Below, in pieces: positions 56,006-64,000 of a stretch of 64,000 bases of DNA. Position 1 is the stretch's first letter, and every line of letters begins with the position of its first letter. The notes under the pieces are model-generated. The model worked only from the letters and a program-made list of their open reading frames with translations. It was not told the origin of the DNA and did not search any database. A program made the position numbers and the translations under genes. The stretch comes from a virus. The DNA is taken from IMG/VR virus record IMGVR_UViG_3300023210_000001, positions 1 through 64,000 of that record; one strand, written 5' to 3'.

Positions 56006-56095
56006 GAGGGAAGAACCTTTCCTCCCTCTCATAAAAACAAGTATAGAGCAAATCTGAGACGGGTCAACCCTGTTTTCGAAGTTTTCTCGAAAGTT
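56006..56095 (-). promoter_or_regulatory. Promoter cassette P20, overlapping the end of the upstream gene
   Basis: -35 TTGACC at 56062-56067, -10 TATACT at 56040-56045, palindrome TTTCTCGAAA at 56083-56092, 5' stem-loop at 56006-56028. The upstream gene's stop TGA is inside the -35. Confidence 0.92.
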
Positions 56096-56291
56096 TTTCA
56101 TCCGTCTCGTACAGTCGAGTCGGTTCCGACGGAGCATGATTCGATTTTTCGTCGTGATGCAAAACGATCGCCTCGTCCTGGAACTGGATCGTCCAGGCTT
56201 GGAAGTCCTCGCTCCATTCCGCTCGGAAACCGTCGAACTCGACGACTTTCGTCGGCCACACTTGTCGAACGATTCGGCTCTTCGACTTCAT
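56064..56291 (-). CDS. Unknown 75-residue protein ending within promoter P20
   Basis: MKSKSRIVRQVWPTKVVEFDGFRAEWSEDFQAW..., beta-rich middle. The last residues KLSRKLRKQG are translated from the promoter palindrome and spacer, and the stop codon lies in the -35. The gene's natural end was probably replaced by the cassette. ATGA overlap with the next gene upstream. Confidence 0.68.
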   Translation of the reverse strand: MKSKSRIVRQVWPTKVVEFDGFRAEWSEDFQAWTIQFQDEAIVLHHDEKSNHAPSEPTRLYETDEKLSRKLRKQG

Positions 56292-56515
56292 TTCTTGCTC
56301 AAACGGGAAACGGCCTCTCGTCGCTCCTGGTCCTCTCGTTCCGTCTCGTTGACTCTCGGGACCGGATCGACGATCCGGAGGTCCAGCGTCGCCGTGAGGG
56401 CGGTCTGGCCGTCTTCTGTCACCGTGAGAGATCTCGTCCCGTCGGAGGAAATCCAGAGAACCGCAACCCTCTTCGATTCTTTCGTCAAAGCCATCGCAAT
56501 CGGTCTTTTCGTCAT
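56288..56515 (-). CDS. Unknown 75-residue protein
   Basis: Start at 56515 (MTKRPIAMALTKESKRVAVLWISSDGTRSLTV), beta-rich with a highly charged C-terminus (RVNETEREDQERREAVSRLSKK). ATGA overlaps on both sides, so it is part of the late head operon. Confidence 0.68.
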   Translation of the reverse strand: MTKRPIAMALTKESKRVAVLWISSDGTRSLTVTEDGQTALTATLDLRIVDPVPRVNETEREDQERREAVSRLSKK

Positions 56516-57186
56516 TCGTCGCATCCTTTCGAGAAGCAATCCAGAACGGATATCTCCGAACGGTTGCAGATTTTCATTTTTCCCCATCTCATCGTGGTCG
56601 CCGCTTCTTCGATTTCTCGTTGAACTCGTTTCCAGCCGTCGAACTGATACAGACCGGGAGAAACTTCGATGCCGTCCCTGTCCCTCGCAGTTCTCACACC
56701 GTAGGCGTGAGTCCGTGCGACCGGGGAACACAGGTCCAAACCGTACAGATCGACACGATTCGCTCCGAGCCATTTCGCCAAATCGAGAGCGACCGTCGAA
56801 ACCGATCGCTCCGAAGACCAGTCGTTCCAGAAAGTCACGCCGTCGAGATTCTCGGTCAACTCTGCGGCGTTCAGTCCGCTCCGATAGTCGATCGGAGGAT
56901 TTCGATCCAACCGTTCCGCAACTACCGACGATATGACCAGATTCGTTTCCGCTCTGTATCTGAAATACAACATAGTCGATTCCAACGCTCGTTCGTTGAC
57001 GATGATCGTGTAATCGGCACAAATTCGACCGATCATCTCGTTCATCGTGATCGTCGTCGTTTGGTCCAGTCGACCGAGATCGAGACCTTCGACGCTTGTC
57101 CCCGGAAATACGATCGAAACCGTTTCTCCGACAGCGGCGTCCCGGATCTCTTCAGCCTCGGTGATACAGAAAGATAGTTCCCTCAT
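56512..57186 (-). CDS. MptE/DUF115-like protein (short)
   Basis: 224 residues. Rossmann-like layout with SIVFPGTSVEGLDL, TMNEMIGRICADYTIIVNERALE, then ALDLAKWLGANRVDLYGLDLCSP, matching the end pattern of the 260-residue paralogue (LLLLGVRDMWLGGVDLCY). DUF115/MptE relatives are found near glycan biosynthesis and flagellin or surface glycosylation genes. Likely acts with the glycosyltransferase at 47.9 kb; inferred. Confidence 0.6.
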   Translation of the reverse strand: MRELSFCITEAEEIRDAAVGETVSIVFPGTSVEGLDLGRLDQTTTITMNEMIGRICADYTIIVNERALESTMLYFRYRAETNLVISSVVAERLDRNPPIDYRSGLNAAELTENLDGVTFWNDWSSERSVSTVALDLAKWLGANRVDLYGLDLCSPVARTHAYGVRTARDRDGIEVSPGLYQFDGWKRVQREIEEAATTMRWGKMKICNRSEISVLDCFSKGCDE

Positions 57187-57754
57187 GATCTCGCCCCTCT
57201 TCGTTGAAACACTCGCAGATCTCTTCGACGACAAGTTCCAGGTCGACGATACTTCCTGATCGCTTGTCCTCTTCTCTTTTTCTCTGAAAATACTTTCCTC
57301 CCTTCCCCATTTCCCCCTCGGCGGTTTGTCGGAACGGGTTTTCGGAGCGGATGTCGACGATTCCACATCGATGGGCTTTTCGACATTTCTTCATCTCGAT
57401 TCTTCCGAGATAAAGTCGACACGACTGAAGACTGTAGCGATCCCTCGATCGAGCGTATGACAACGGGAAGTCGATGAAGAAATAATGCCGATGAAGTTCC
57501 GGGATTCGACCGCTGACGGCGATCGTCGACGACGACATTGTTTTCCAACCAGTCGCAAGAAACAACTCCTGGAACCCTTTGTCGTGCCATGCTCGATTCT
57601 CGCAAACCCCTCGTTTGAACAGAATCGGCCAGAGCGGATCCTCGATCAACTTCGGACTCCTGTTCACCGTTCCGATCAGATCGTCGACCGTGTGAGTTCT
57701 CGGAAGAGCCTTTCCCGTTCCTCGTTTCGGTTTTCCGTCTTTCCGATCAGCCAT
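57152..57754 (-). CDS. Unknown 200-residue protein
   Basis: MADRKDGKPKRGTGKALPRTHTVDDLIGTVNRSPKLIEDPLW..., basic, with several His/Cys residues (CENRAWHDKGF, LHRHYFFIDF, MKKCRKAHRCGI) that could bind metal. Lies between the two DUF115-like genes, overlapping both. Confidence 0.6.
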   Translation of the reverse strand: MADRKDGKPKRGTGKALPRTHTVDDLIGTVNRSPKLIEDPLWPILFKRGVCENRAWHDKGFQELFLATGWKTMSSSTIAVSGRIPELHRHYFFIDFPLSYARSRDRYSLQSCRLYLGRIEMKKCRKAHRCGIVDIRSENPFRQTAEGEMGKGGKYFQRKREEDKRSGSIVDLELVVEEICECFNEEGRDHEGTIFLYHRG

Positions 57755-58529
57755 TGAACCATCGCTTGAACGAGGATTTCCCGAAACAAGACATCGGAGA
57801 ATAAAGACAACCCTGAAACACGCTCGCCTCGAATTTGTGATCTTCGAGGTCTTCTTTGAGAGCGGTCAGGTCGGCGATCATTTCGATGTTCCGTTGAGTG
57901 CAACGGATATCCCCGCCCATCTTCATCGAGTTCCGTTCGGTCGGCACGATCGGTCTTCGTTGAGGATCGTTGTCGAGATAATACGAATCATCTTCCCGAT
58001 AACAGAGATCCACGCCGCCGAGCCACATATCTCGAACGCCCAACAACAACAACAGCGAGATCGCCGCTGTCGCCGTGGTCTTGTTCATCGGGAACTCCGA
58101 CGGTCGAGTCTTTCGAAGTCTCTTCGAGCCTTTGAATATCGCCGGAACGGAGTCGGTTTTCGGCAAGACGAGATTCCTCTCCGAGATCCATTTCTCGCAT
58201 TCGTCGTGCATCACGATCTGAGTTTTCGAGTTTGGTTTGTATTTGTTTTTGACGATTCTGTCGAGGAAAGAAAGATCCGAAAAGATCCAATAATCAGGCA
58301 CGAAACGATCCAGGTTCCGATGTCCTTCTTCGTTGATGGCGACGGTGACGAGTTCGGGATCGTCGAGTTGTCGATGATCGAAGTCCTTCATCGATGGTCC
58401 GGAACCGAGAACGATTCCTCGCTGTCCCTCTTTGTCGTTTTTCATCGCCGTGACCGATTTGAAAAAAACGGAGAGGTCACGCCTTGGCGTAACCTCTCCG
58501 CTTCCGATCTTCTTAGACCGTCGAGCCAT
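57747..58529 (-). CDS. MptE/DUF115-like protein
   Basis: 260 residues from the ATG at 58529 (MARRSKKIGSGEV). GIVLGSGPSMKDFDHRQLDD near residue 40 is the glycine-rich loop of DUF115/6-hydroxymethylpterin pyrophosphokinase MptE-like proteins, followed by VTVAINEEGHRNLDRFVPDYWIFSD and GVRDMWLGGVDLCY. Phage members occur with capsid genes. TAATG overlap with the coat protein gene. Role probably in sugar or surface modification. Confidence 0.75.
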   Translation of the reverse strand: MARRSKKIGSGEVTPRRDLSVFFKSVTAMKNDKEGQRGIVLGSGPSMKDFDHRQLDDPELVTVAINEEGHRNLDRFVPDYWIFSDLSFLDRIVKNKYKPNSKTQIVMHDECEKWISERNLVLPKTDSVPAIFKGSKRLRKTRPSEFPMNKTTATAAISLLLLLGVRDMWLGGVDLCYREDDSYYLDNDPQRRPIVPTERNSMKMGGDIRCTQRNIEMIADLTALKEDLEDHKFEASVFQGCLYSPMSCFGKSSFKRWFNG

Positions 58530-59470
58530 TAGTTCCCGGCGTCGCTGAGACGGACGATCATGTTGTTGTTCAACACTTTGTACCCGTAGAGCAGATCGAC
58601 CGAGACGAGCCAACGGCTGTATGTGTGCTGATATGACATCATCACACGGAGACCGATTCCGTCCTTCGTCACGGAAGCCGAACGAACGCCGAACTCGCCG
58701 CCAACCGCTTCCAGCGGACGACTGACGAATGTCAGAGCGTTACGGTGGAAGGCGATCGACTGATCGGTGAGAACCTCGGGAGTCGCTCCGTCGGTCGCTT
58801 GAGGAACATTCTGGTCGACATACAGATTCAACCCGAAGATCGTGTTGATGTATCCCGTCCGAATCGCAGGTGGATTGATCCCGGCGGTGTTCGCCTGAAT
58901 GACCTCGCCGATCTGAAGAGCCTCGTGGTAGTGGTCCGGCGACATGACGCAGTTGAGCCGTGAAACCCCTCCGGTCGCAGCGGTCGGAACCTTGTTCACC
59001 ATGAACTGCTTCTGCACTCCGGCGAAGTCCGCAAGAGAGACCTTTGCGACGGCGGTGTCGACGACGGTCGTCCCGGAACCGAGTCCGTCGGTGTTGTTGA
59101 GGAGATCGGCGTCGATCTTCTCGGCCATCGGAATGACCGCTGGCTCCATGAACTCTTCGACCAGATTCTTGATCGAGGTGTCTTGGTCCCTGCTGGTGAT
59201 CCCGAATGCGATGTGTTGATGCTTGTTCAGGGCGACGGTGAGATCTTCCGCCTTCGGAGCCTGAATCGTCATCTGAGTGTTGTTCGTCAGCGGGTTCGCT
59301 GTGAACATCTGCGGTGTTCGAGTGTGTACGACATCGCCCTGTTGAGCGACTTCATCTTCGAAGTCACGGTGAACGAGGTTCGCCACGACATTCGATGCCT
59401 GGAGGAGGAGGAGAGATTCTCTCGCCCAGATCTCCGGCGGGTATACTAGGTCAACGGTTGAAAAAGCCAT
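58529..59470 (-). CDS. Major capsid protein, P22 coat (gp5)-like
   Basis: 313 residues. Start LVYPPEIWARESLLLLQASNVVANLVHRDFEDEVAQQGDVVHTRTP is typical of the P22-coat-like family, followed by DLTVALNKHQHIAFGITSRDQD and LNLYVDQNVP. HK97 fold assumed. Downstream of the scaffold-like and portal genes in the normal order. Expected to be the most abundant virion protein. Confidence 0.9.
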   Translation of the reverse strand: MAFSTVDLVYPPEIWARESLLLLQASNVVANLVHRDFEDEVAQQGDVVHTRTPQMFTANPLTNNTQMTIQAPKAEDLTVALNKHQHIAFGITSRDQDTSIKNLVEEFMEPAVIPMAEKIDADLLNNTDGLGSGTTVVDTAVAKVSLADFAGVQKQFMVNKVPTAATGGVSRLNCVMSPDHYHEALQIGEVIQANTAGINPPAIRTGYINTIFGLNLYVDQNVPQATDGATPEVLTDQSIAFHRNALTFVSRPLEAVGGEFGVRSASVTKDGIGLRVMMSYQHTYSRWLVSVDLLYGYKVLNNNMIVRLSDAGN

Positions 59471-59475
59471 CTATG

Positions 59476-60270
59476 TCAACTTCCTTTGTTCTGTTCCAAA
59501 TCTCTGATGATCTTCTCCCGGTTCTCTTCGTAATCTTCCCAGGACATTCCGCCCTGTTTCTGATCTCGAATTGATTCGGAGGTGAATCTCGACTTGGAAT
59601 TCGGTGAACTTCCGCTACCTGCCCCGCTGCCGGATTTCGCCGGAGTCGAGAAAAGGTGCGGATTGTCTTCTTTGAAAATGCCGATGAAGTCTTTTACCGG
59701 AACGAGGTCGTCGCCGTGTAATGTTTTCACGGTTATGGCGTCGCCTATTTCTTCGTCGTTCTTGATTTGATCGTTGATGATCTTGAAGCATTGTTCGGGT
59801 CGAACTGCCCCTGCCGCTGACAAGAGTGCTTCCGTGTTGTGCTTTCGTCGTTCCATTTGCATGGCATGGTCTTTGGATTCTGCGGCTTCTTGGAGCCGTT
59901 TGTTGTCCTCGGACATTTTGCCCATCTGCTTGTGGAGTTTGGAAAGTTCAGCACGAACTCCCGGTGGCAAGGCGTGATCGTCCTTCGCTTCGTCGATTTG
60001 TTGCTGGTTCCCCGAGGATTCCCCGGCTCCAGACGGATTGTCGTCGAGACCGTGCAACAACTTGTCGACTTGCTCAGAACTCGCAAAGCCCATTCCCTGG
60101 ATGCGTTTCTCAAACTGTCCGAGAAGTTTTTTCTCCCTTGCCGCCATGATTTTATTCATCTCGGTTTCGGAAACCGTTCTCGGGGTTTCTTTGTTCGCCG
60201 CATCGTCTGCTTCGTCGTCTTCACGACAAATCACAGTCGAGTCGAAATTCATTAAAAGCGTTTTCTTCAT
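59476..60270 (-). CDS. Scaffold-like protein
   Basis: 264 residues. Acidic, helical, coiled-coil centre (ELSKLHKQMGKMSEDNKRLQEAAESKDHAMQMERRKHNTEALLS), Gly/Ser-rich linker (GSGAGSGSSPNSKSRF) and a helical C-terminus (WEDYEENREKIIRDLEQNKGS). Directly upstream of the coat gene, the usual place for a scaffolding protein. Confidence 0.8.
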   Translation of the reverse strand: MKKTLLMNFDSTVICREDDEADDAANKETPRTVSETEMNKIMAAREKKLLGQFEKRIQGMGFASSEQVDKLLHGLDDNPSGAGESSGNQQQIDEAKDDHALPPGVRAELSKLHKQMGKMSEDNKRLQEAAESKDHAMQMERRKHNTEALLSAAGAVRPEQCFKIINDQIKNDEEIGDAITVKTLHGDDLVPVKDFIGIFKEDNPHLFSTPAKSGSGAGSGSSPNSKSRFTSESIRDQKQGGMSWEDYEENREKIIRDLEQNKGS

Positions 60271-60374
60271 CTCACTCCTTGAAAAGTGCGGAACCGCCGC
60301 AAACTCGGAAACCTACGAGAATTCCCCTCGCTCGTAGGAGGCGAGGAACCGGGTAAGCCGGAAGCAATGTCGAT

Positions 60375-60404
60375 ATAGTACAGAAAAACGAGATCCCGTC
60401 GCAA
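60375..60404 (-). promoter_or_regulatory. Possible promoter before scaffold and coat genes
   Basis: TTGCGA (60399-60404), 18-bp spacer, TACTAT (60375-60380), in the 137-bp gap between portal and scaffold genes. The leader downstream contains hairpin CTACGAG / CTCGTAG (near 60315-60339) and GCGG / CCGC. Would boost coat and scaffold expression. Confidence 0.4.
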
Positions 60405-60407
60405 GTG

Positions 60408-61994
60408 TTATTCCGCATCTTCTTTCTCGACGACCTCTTCGACGGATTCCTGTTCTCTGGTCGCTTCGAGGAAGTCGTCGGTCCCCACCGCTTCGTCGAC
60501 CGCTTCCGGAGATCCGAAGACCCCTTTCATGGCGTCGACGGTCTCGTTCTCGATGATCTCTTTGAGGATCTCTTCCCGTTTCTCGGCGGATATGTCCCCG
60601 AGTGCGGAGTCGATGATTTTGATCTGCATCTCTCTGTCGTAGGTGTCCGAGTTGATCGTGTCACGGGTCGCCAACCACTGCTCGATCAGTCCCTCGGTCC
60701 CGGCAGATGTGAAGATCTGAGGATACGAGACTCGATCGGAGATCAACTGCTCGGTCGGCGGAACCGATCGCTCTGATATGTCCCACCGTTCGGCGATCTC
60801 GAAGAGACGCTGTTCCGCCTGAGCCAACGATTTCGCCGCTCTTCGAAGATGTCTTTCTTCGCTGATCGAGAAACTGATCGCCCTGGATCGACCACTCGCC
60901 GAAGCCGCTTGCGGATCGTTCGACCCGCTCAAAGGGTCGATTCCGCTGATTCTCTTCAATCCATCGACCGCTTCCATCTTGTTCAATCTGAGTTGGTCGG
61001 TGTTCGTTTTCGGGAAATCGAGATACTTCGCATCCTCGTTGTACTCCGGATTCCTTCGGATCGTCGCTCCCGGCCCAACCGAGATTCGTTGACTCTCTTC
61101 GCTCGTTGCGTAGTCGATCAAGGTCGGGTGAGCGTGGAGCCATGAAGCGTACTGAAGATCGCAGTCGGCGACGAAATTCGAGATATCGTGGTGGTAGGCG
61201 TATCTCATCGGAGAATAAAACGACATCGGTTTTTCTTTTTGGAGCGAAATGATAACCAACGGAACCATGCCGAGATCGTGAGTTCCCTCGCCGACGAGCG
61301 TCCCTCGTTTCTTCCTTTCGCCCTTTTGTTGAGTCACTTCGAAGACCCGCCAACCAGCACGATCGAATTCTCGGTATATTTCGATCTCCTCGACTTCGGA
61401 TTCGACATCGACGGATTGTCGATGTGCCTCGCAAAGTCGGACCCAATGGAACTCGCCGCAACGGTCAAGGCTCCAGTCGACGACCTGGCTGATCCGATAC
61501 GGGACCGCTACCAGATCGTTCGTTTCCACTGGACGAACCTCGACTGACGGCTCGAAGTTCTTGCTCGTGGTTTCGACGACGAACCCGTCTTCGTTGACCG
61601 TCGGTCGGTCGATCAGGATCGCCGACGCACCGAATCCGAGCGTCTCGAACAGTCTGTCTTCGAGAAACTGGTCTAGGTGAGTTTGACACCCGTCGACATT
61701 CTCGATGAACTCGCCCCACTTCGAGGTAATCGACTTCGGTCTCGATGGGGGTCGGGAGGTCACCGCTCCGACGATCCGGTGAAGGATCGGAGACAGTTCG
61801 CCCTTGAATCTGGCGAAGCGAAGGCGTCGTTGATAGTCCTGGATGTTTTCGTCGCCGCCTCGCTCGATGTATTTTCCGAGGTTGTCTTTGACATGATCGA
61901 ATAGAACATCCTGGATTTCTTCCCACACCTGACGATTCGATTCCCAGATCGGATGTCGATTTTCGAGTCTTTTGACCAGTTCTTGTTCAGTCAT
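60408..61994 (-). CDS. Portal protein (DUF4055-like)
   Basis: 528 residues. Helical N-terminal part with GGDENIQDYQRRLRFARFKGELSPILHRIVGAVTSRPP, central wing and stem region, long C-terminal acidic tail (ESVEEVVEKEDAE). The pattern fits DUF4055-type portals of siphoviruses and podoviruses with P22-like coats. Forms the dodecameric DNA gate; partners are the terminase encoded upstream and the connectors near 40-42 kb. Confidence 0.82.
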   Translation of the reverse strand: MTEQELVKRLENRHPIWESNRQVWEEIQDVLFDHVKDNLGKYIERGGDENIQDYQRRLRFARFKGELSPILHRIVGAVTSRPPSRPKSITSKWGEFIENVDGCQTHLDQFLEDRLFETLGFGASAILIDRPTVNEDGFVVETTSKNFEPSVEVRPVETNDLVAVPYRISQVVDWSLDRCGEFHWVRLCEAHRQSVDVESEVEEIEIYREFDRAGWRVFEVTQQKGERKKRGTLVGEGTHDLGMVPLVIISLQKEKPMSFYSPMRYAYHHDISNFVADCDLQYASWLHAHPTLIDYATSEESQRISVGPGATIRRNPEYNEDAKYLDFPKTNTDQLRLNKMEAVDGLKRISGIDPLSGSNDPQAASASGRSRAISFSISEERHLRRAAKSLAQAEQRLFEIAERWDISERSVPPTEQLISDRVSYPQIFTSAGTEGLIEQWLATRDTINSDTYDREMQIKIIDSALGDISAEKREEILKEIIENETVDAMKGVFGSPEAVDEAVGTDDFLEATREQESVEEVVEKEDAE

Positions 61995-62235
61995 GCAACC
62001 AGCCGTCCGGGATGTTTGTCAGAATCAATCGGTGCGGTTTGTTCATCTGCGTTCTCCTGTATTCGGCTTCGTCGATCGCCGGGATCGTCGTTCTATTCTG
62101 TTCCGGTCTGAGTCTCAGCGTCAAGGACAGGATGTTCGATTCGTTTGTCGTGTCGATCACTTCCCAGGTTTCCGATTCGCCGTCGATCTGTAACGGGAAG
62201 AAATCTCCGTTCGAAAGTTTGCTCAAAGACATCAA
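61987..62235 (-). CDS. Small head-module protein
   Basis: 82 residues (MMSLSKLSNGDFFPLQIDGESETWEVIDTTNESNILSLTLRLR), beta-rich. Overlaps both neighbours (8 and 4 bp). Not recognised. Confidence 0.62.
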   Translation of the reverse strand: MMSLSKLSNGDFFPLQIDGESETWEVIDTTNESNILSLTLRLRPEQNRTTIPAIDEAEYRRTQMNKPHRLILTNIPDGWLHD

Positions 62236-62621
62236 GCCCTCGTTTCTGGTTTTTCGAGAGCGAAGATCAAATGCTGAACCTCCTCCAGAATTCGTGCCGG
62301 GTTTGCGACCACATCGGCGAGTCCCTCGTTTATCATATTAGCCGATTTCAACAATTCGTCTCGACTCTTTTTCTCTGTCGAAGCCCGGTTCAGCGTGTAC
62401 ACCGCCAACCACTCTCGCATCAAATCTCTGTCCTGGTAATCAGAATATCTCGCTCCGAGATATGCGATCTCGCACTTGTCCAGTCGACCTTCTCGTTTGT
62501 AGTGGCGAGCGAGGGTCAACCATTTGTCTCTGTTGAGCGAGGAAACCGTTTTCAGTTCCTGGAGTAACTTCAACTCCGATGCGTTCAATCCCGCTCCGTT
62601 GAGAGTCCAGCCGAGGCTCAT
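62232..62621 (-). CDS. Small helical protein between terminase and portal genes
   Basis: 129 residues from the ATG at 62621, whose ATGA overlap with the terminase stop favours it over the ATG at 62633. Helical with TPR-like spacing (LARHYKREGRLDKCEIAYLGARYSDYQDRDLMREWLAVY). Not recognised. Confidence 0.62.
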   Translation of the reverse strand: MSLGWTLNGAGLNASELKLLQELKTVSSLNRDKWLTLARHYKREGRLDKCEIAYLGARYSDYQDRDLMREWLAVYTLNRASTEKKSRDELLKSANMINEGLADVVANPARILEEVQHLIFALEKPETRA

Positions 62622-64000
62622 ACTGTCATCCAATCTGTCATCGAAGACTGTTTCTCTCCACGGAGGGAAACCCTTTTGTACGGAAAAACACGGTCGATGA
62701 TGTAATCGGCGGTGTCGCTCATGTGACCGAGCGTCAATCCGTCGGTCGCTCTTTGATTCTTCAACTTTGAGAGGTTTTCGTCAAGTCCTTGCGACACGAG
62801 ATCCCGAATCAACATTCCGCAAGAAGGATGAATGACCCACCGGACATCGCCGTTTGCGTTCCGGAGGAGAGCGTTCGCCGCTTTCAGCCGACTCGTGTGT
62901 CGTGGATTCTTCCTCGGAACTCGTCGATGAATCTCGCCGTTGAACGCCGGGGCGATCCAGTCCTCGATCTCGTCGAAGTTCGAAACGCCAACGACGGCGG
63001 AAGCATCGCCGTAGATGTAGATGTCCCGACCATGACGCAGACCCGCCGGACCGTAGCGGTTGATTAACTCGACGCACACTTCCTTCGTGTTCGATTTGTT
63101 GAGACTGATCTCGTCGATAGTTGACAAGAGTCCCGTTGTACCGTGTTTGTATACCTGATGTATACTGCACGACATGGGAGAAATATTGAAATCCCAAGAA
63201 AAGTGCAAATCTGATTTTTCGTCGTAGGTCGCTTCTCGGCGAAGATTCGATTCTCGATTGAAGTTGTAATATGCCAGACCTCGACCGACATCGATGTGTT
63301 CGCCGTAGATGTACGCCTTCGCCTGATCCTCGGAGAGCGTCGTTTTGAGACTTTCGATGAACTCCTCGGGTACGCCGGGATTTTCGATGGTCGCCATTCG
63401 GATCATCTCGTGAGTCGTTCGCCATTCCGCCTCTTTCGATTCGTCGATCGGCGGGTTTTGCCATTTCTGGTAGACGGCATCGAGTCCTTCAGGGGTGCCA
63501 CATACGAAAAACTGAGAAAGCGGTTTCCCCGAAACCGGGTCGGGCTTCGCTCGTCGCAGTCTGGAGGTGAGAGAGATGGCGAGTTCGGGGAAGTCTCGAA
63601 CGGTCGTCGCCTCGTCCACGCCGACGAAAGCGAGGTTGAGACCACGGAGTCGAGCCGGGTTGTCGGCGGAACCGAAGTACAGAATCCCGCCCCAAGGGAA
63701 AGTCAGAGACATTTTCGATGGCGAATATACGCAATGATCCCAGAGCGATCCATCGCCGTCGTCGTCGTCGTTTCCGAGTTTCATCAACAGATCGTCTCGA
63801 AGGGTCGGGAGAAGCACCCGTTGAAACATCTGGTAAGTCGGCGAAACGATCAGTCCGGCGTACCCGGCCCCGTTGTAGAGTGAGAGCAAGATCGCTTTGA
63901 GGCAGAACGGTAGCGTCTTCCCGGAACCGAAGCCGCCGATCAAAGCGAGGTTCGGCGTCCAGGATCGGAGGAATCTTTTCTGTTTCTTCGTGAGAGTGAT
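62618..64000 (-). CDS. Terminase large subunit (5' end outside the window)
   Basis: 461 codons visible, open to the window edge. Walker A GGFGSGKT about 22 residues from the edge, Walker B LAFVGVDEATT, coupling motif region LTSRLRRAKPD, then the RNase-H-like nuclease with HFSWDFNISP, IYGDASA and SDTADYIID as metal-binding acidic residues. ATP-driven DNA packaging motor and headful or cos nuclease. Only a short N-terminus should be missing. Confidence 0.93.
   Translation of the reverse strand: MTLTKKQKRFLRSWTPNLALIGGFGSGKTLPFCLKAILLSLYNGAGYAGLIVSPTYQMFQRVLLPTLRDDLLMKLGNDDDDGDGSLWDHCVYSPSKMSLTFPWGGILYFGSADNPARLRGLNLAFVGVDEATTVRDFPELAISLTSRLRRAKPDPVSGKPLSQFFVCGTPEGLDAVYQKWQNPPIDESKEAEWRTTHEMIRMATIENPGVPEEFIESLKTTLSEDQAKAYIYGEHIDVGRGLAYYNFNRESNLRREATYDEKSDLHFSWDFNISPMSCSIHQVYKHGTTGLLSTIDEISLNKSNTKEVCVELINRYGPAGLRHGRDIYIYGDASAVVGVSNFDEIEDWIAPAFNGEIHRRVPRKNPRHTSRLKAANALLRNANGDVRWVIHPSCGMLIRDLVSQGLDENLSKLKNQRATDGLTLGHMSDTADYIIDRVFPYKRVSLRGEKQSSMTDWMTV

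Overview
This window is part of the genome of a tailed double-stranded DNA bacteriophage (Caudoviricetes). The evidence is a terminase large subunit, portal, P22-like coat protein, a tail assembly chaperone pair with a -1 frameshift site, a 1087-residue tape-measure protein and many structural proteins. The long tape measure, tail tube protein and chaperone pair suggest a long non-contractile (siphovirus-type) tail. Every gene but one is on the minus strand. The strong TTGACN/TATACT promoters point to a bacterial host, but nothing here identifies which one. The DNA is moderately GC-rich and unusually rich in TCG/CGA. No DNA polymerase, integrase or repressor was recognised, and the window starts inside a repeat array and ends inside the terminase gene, so it is a fragment of a larger genome.

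Layout, right to left in the direction of transcription. 64.0-56.1 kb: head module (terminase, portal, scaffold-like protein, coat protein) followed by two MptE/DUF115-like proteins and small genes. 56.1-48.9 kb: about a dozen small, mostly monocistronic genes, each with its own copy of a repeated promoter, plus a tRNA-like gene with an inserted hairpin, the only plus-strand gene (a 2OG-Fe(II) oxygenase-like protein) and repeat arrays. 48.9-26.8 kb: second late block, opened by a promoter and intrinsic terminator in series; it holds a glycosyltransferase, adhesin-like proteins, head-tail connectors, tail tube, chaperones, tape measure, baseplate/fibre proteins and two small membrane proteins, and ends at an intrinsic terminator near 26.79 kb. 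26.7-20.0 kb: HNH endonuclease, more promoter cassettes and an operon of small genes ending in a spanin-like lipoprotein. 20.0-12.8 kb: replication operon (SNF2 helicase, ssDNA-binding-like protein, primase, MCM-like helicase, PD-(D/E)XK-like nuclease). 12.7-2.3 kb: MoxR AAA+ ATPase and VWA protein, then VRR-NUC nuclease, JAMM metalloprotease-like protein, a ParB-domain protein, bicupin, PAPS-reductase-like protein and a second ParB-like protein (an IbrA/IbrB-like pair). 2.3-0 kb: two cassette genes and large tandem arrays.

The most striking property is repeated non-coding architecture. There are twenty near-identical minus-strand promoter cassettes (upstream palindrome, -35, -10, 5' stem-loop, ribosome-binding site, sometimes the first codons). 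Six copies of a long inverted-repeat element sit immediately upstream of a promoter cassette. Terminator-like hairpins follow stop codons. Arrays of a 49-bp unit occur in both orientations, and four arrays have a 10-bp purine-rich unit; one 10-bp array interrupts a 49-bp unit and another splits a copied fragment of the phage's own helicase gene. These repeats look like the machinery by which small accessory genes are duplicated and exchanged. No database search was possible; family names rest on motif recognition.
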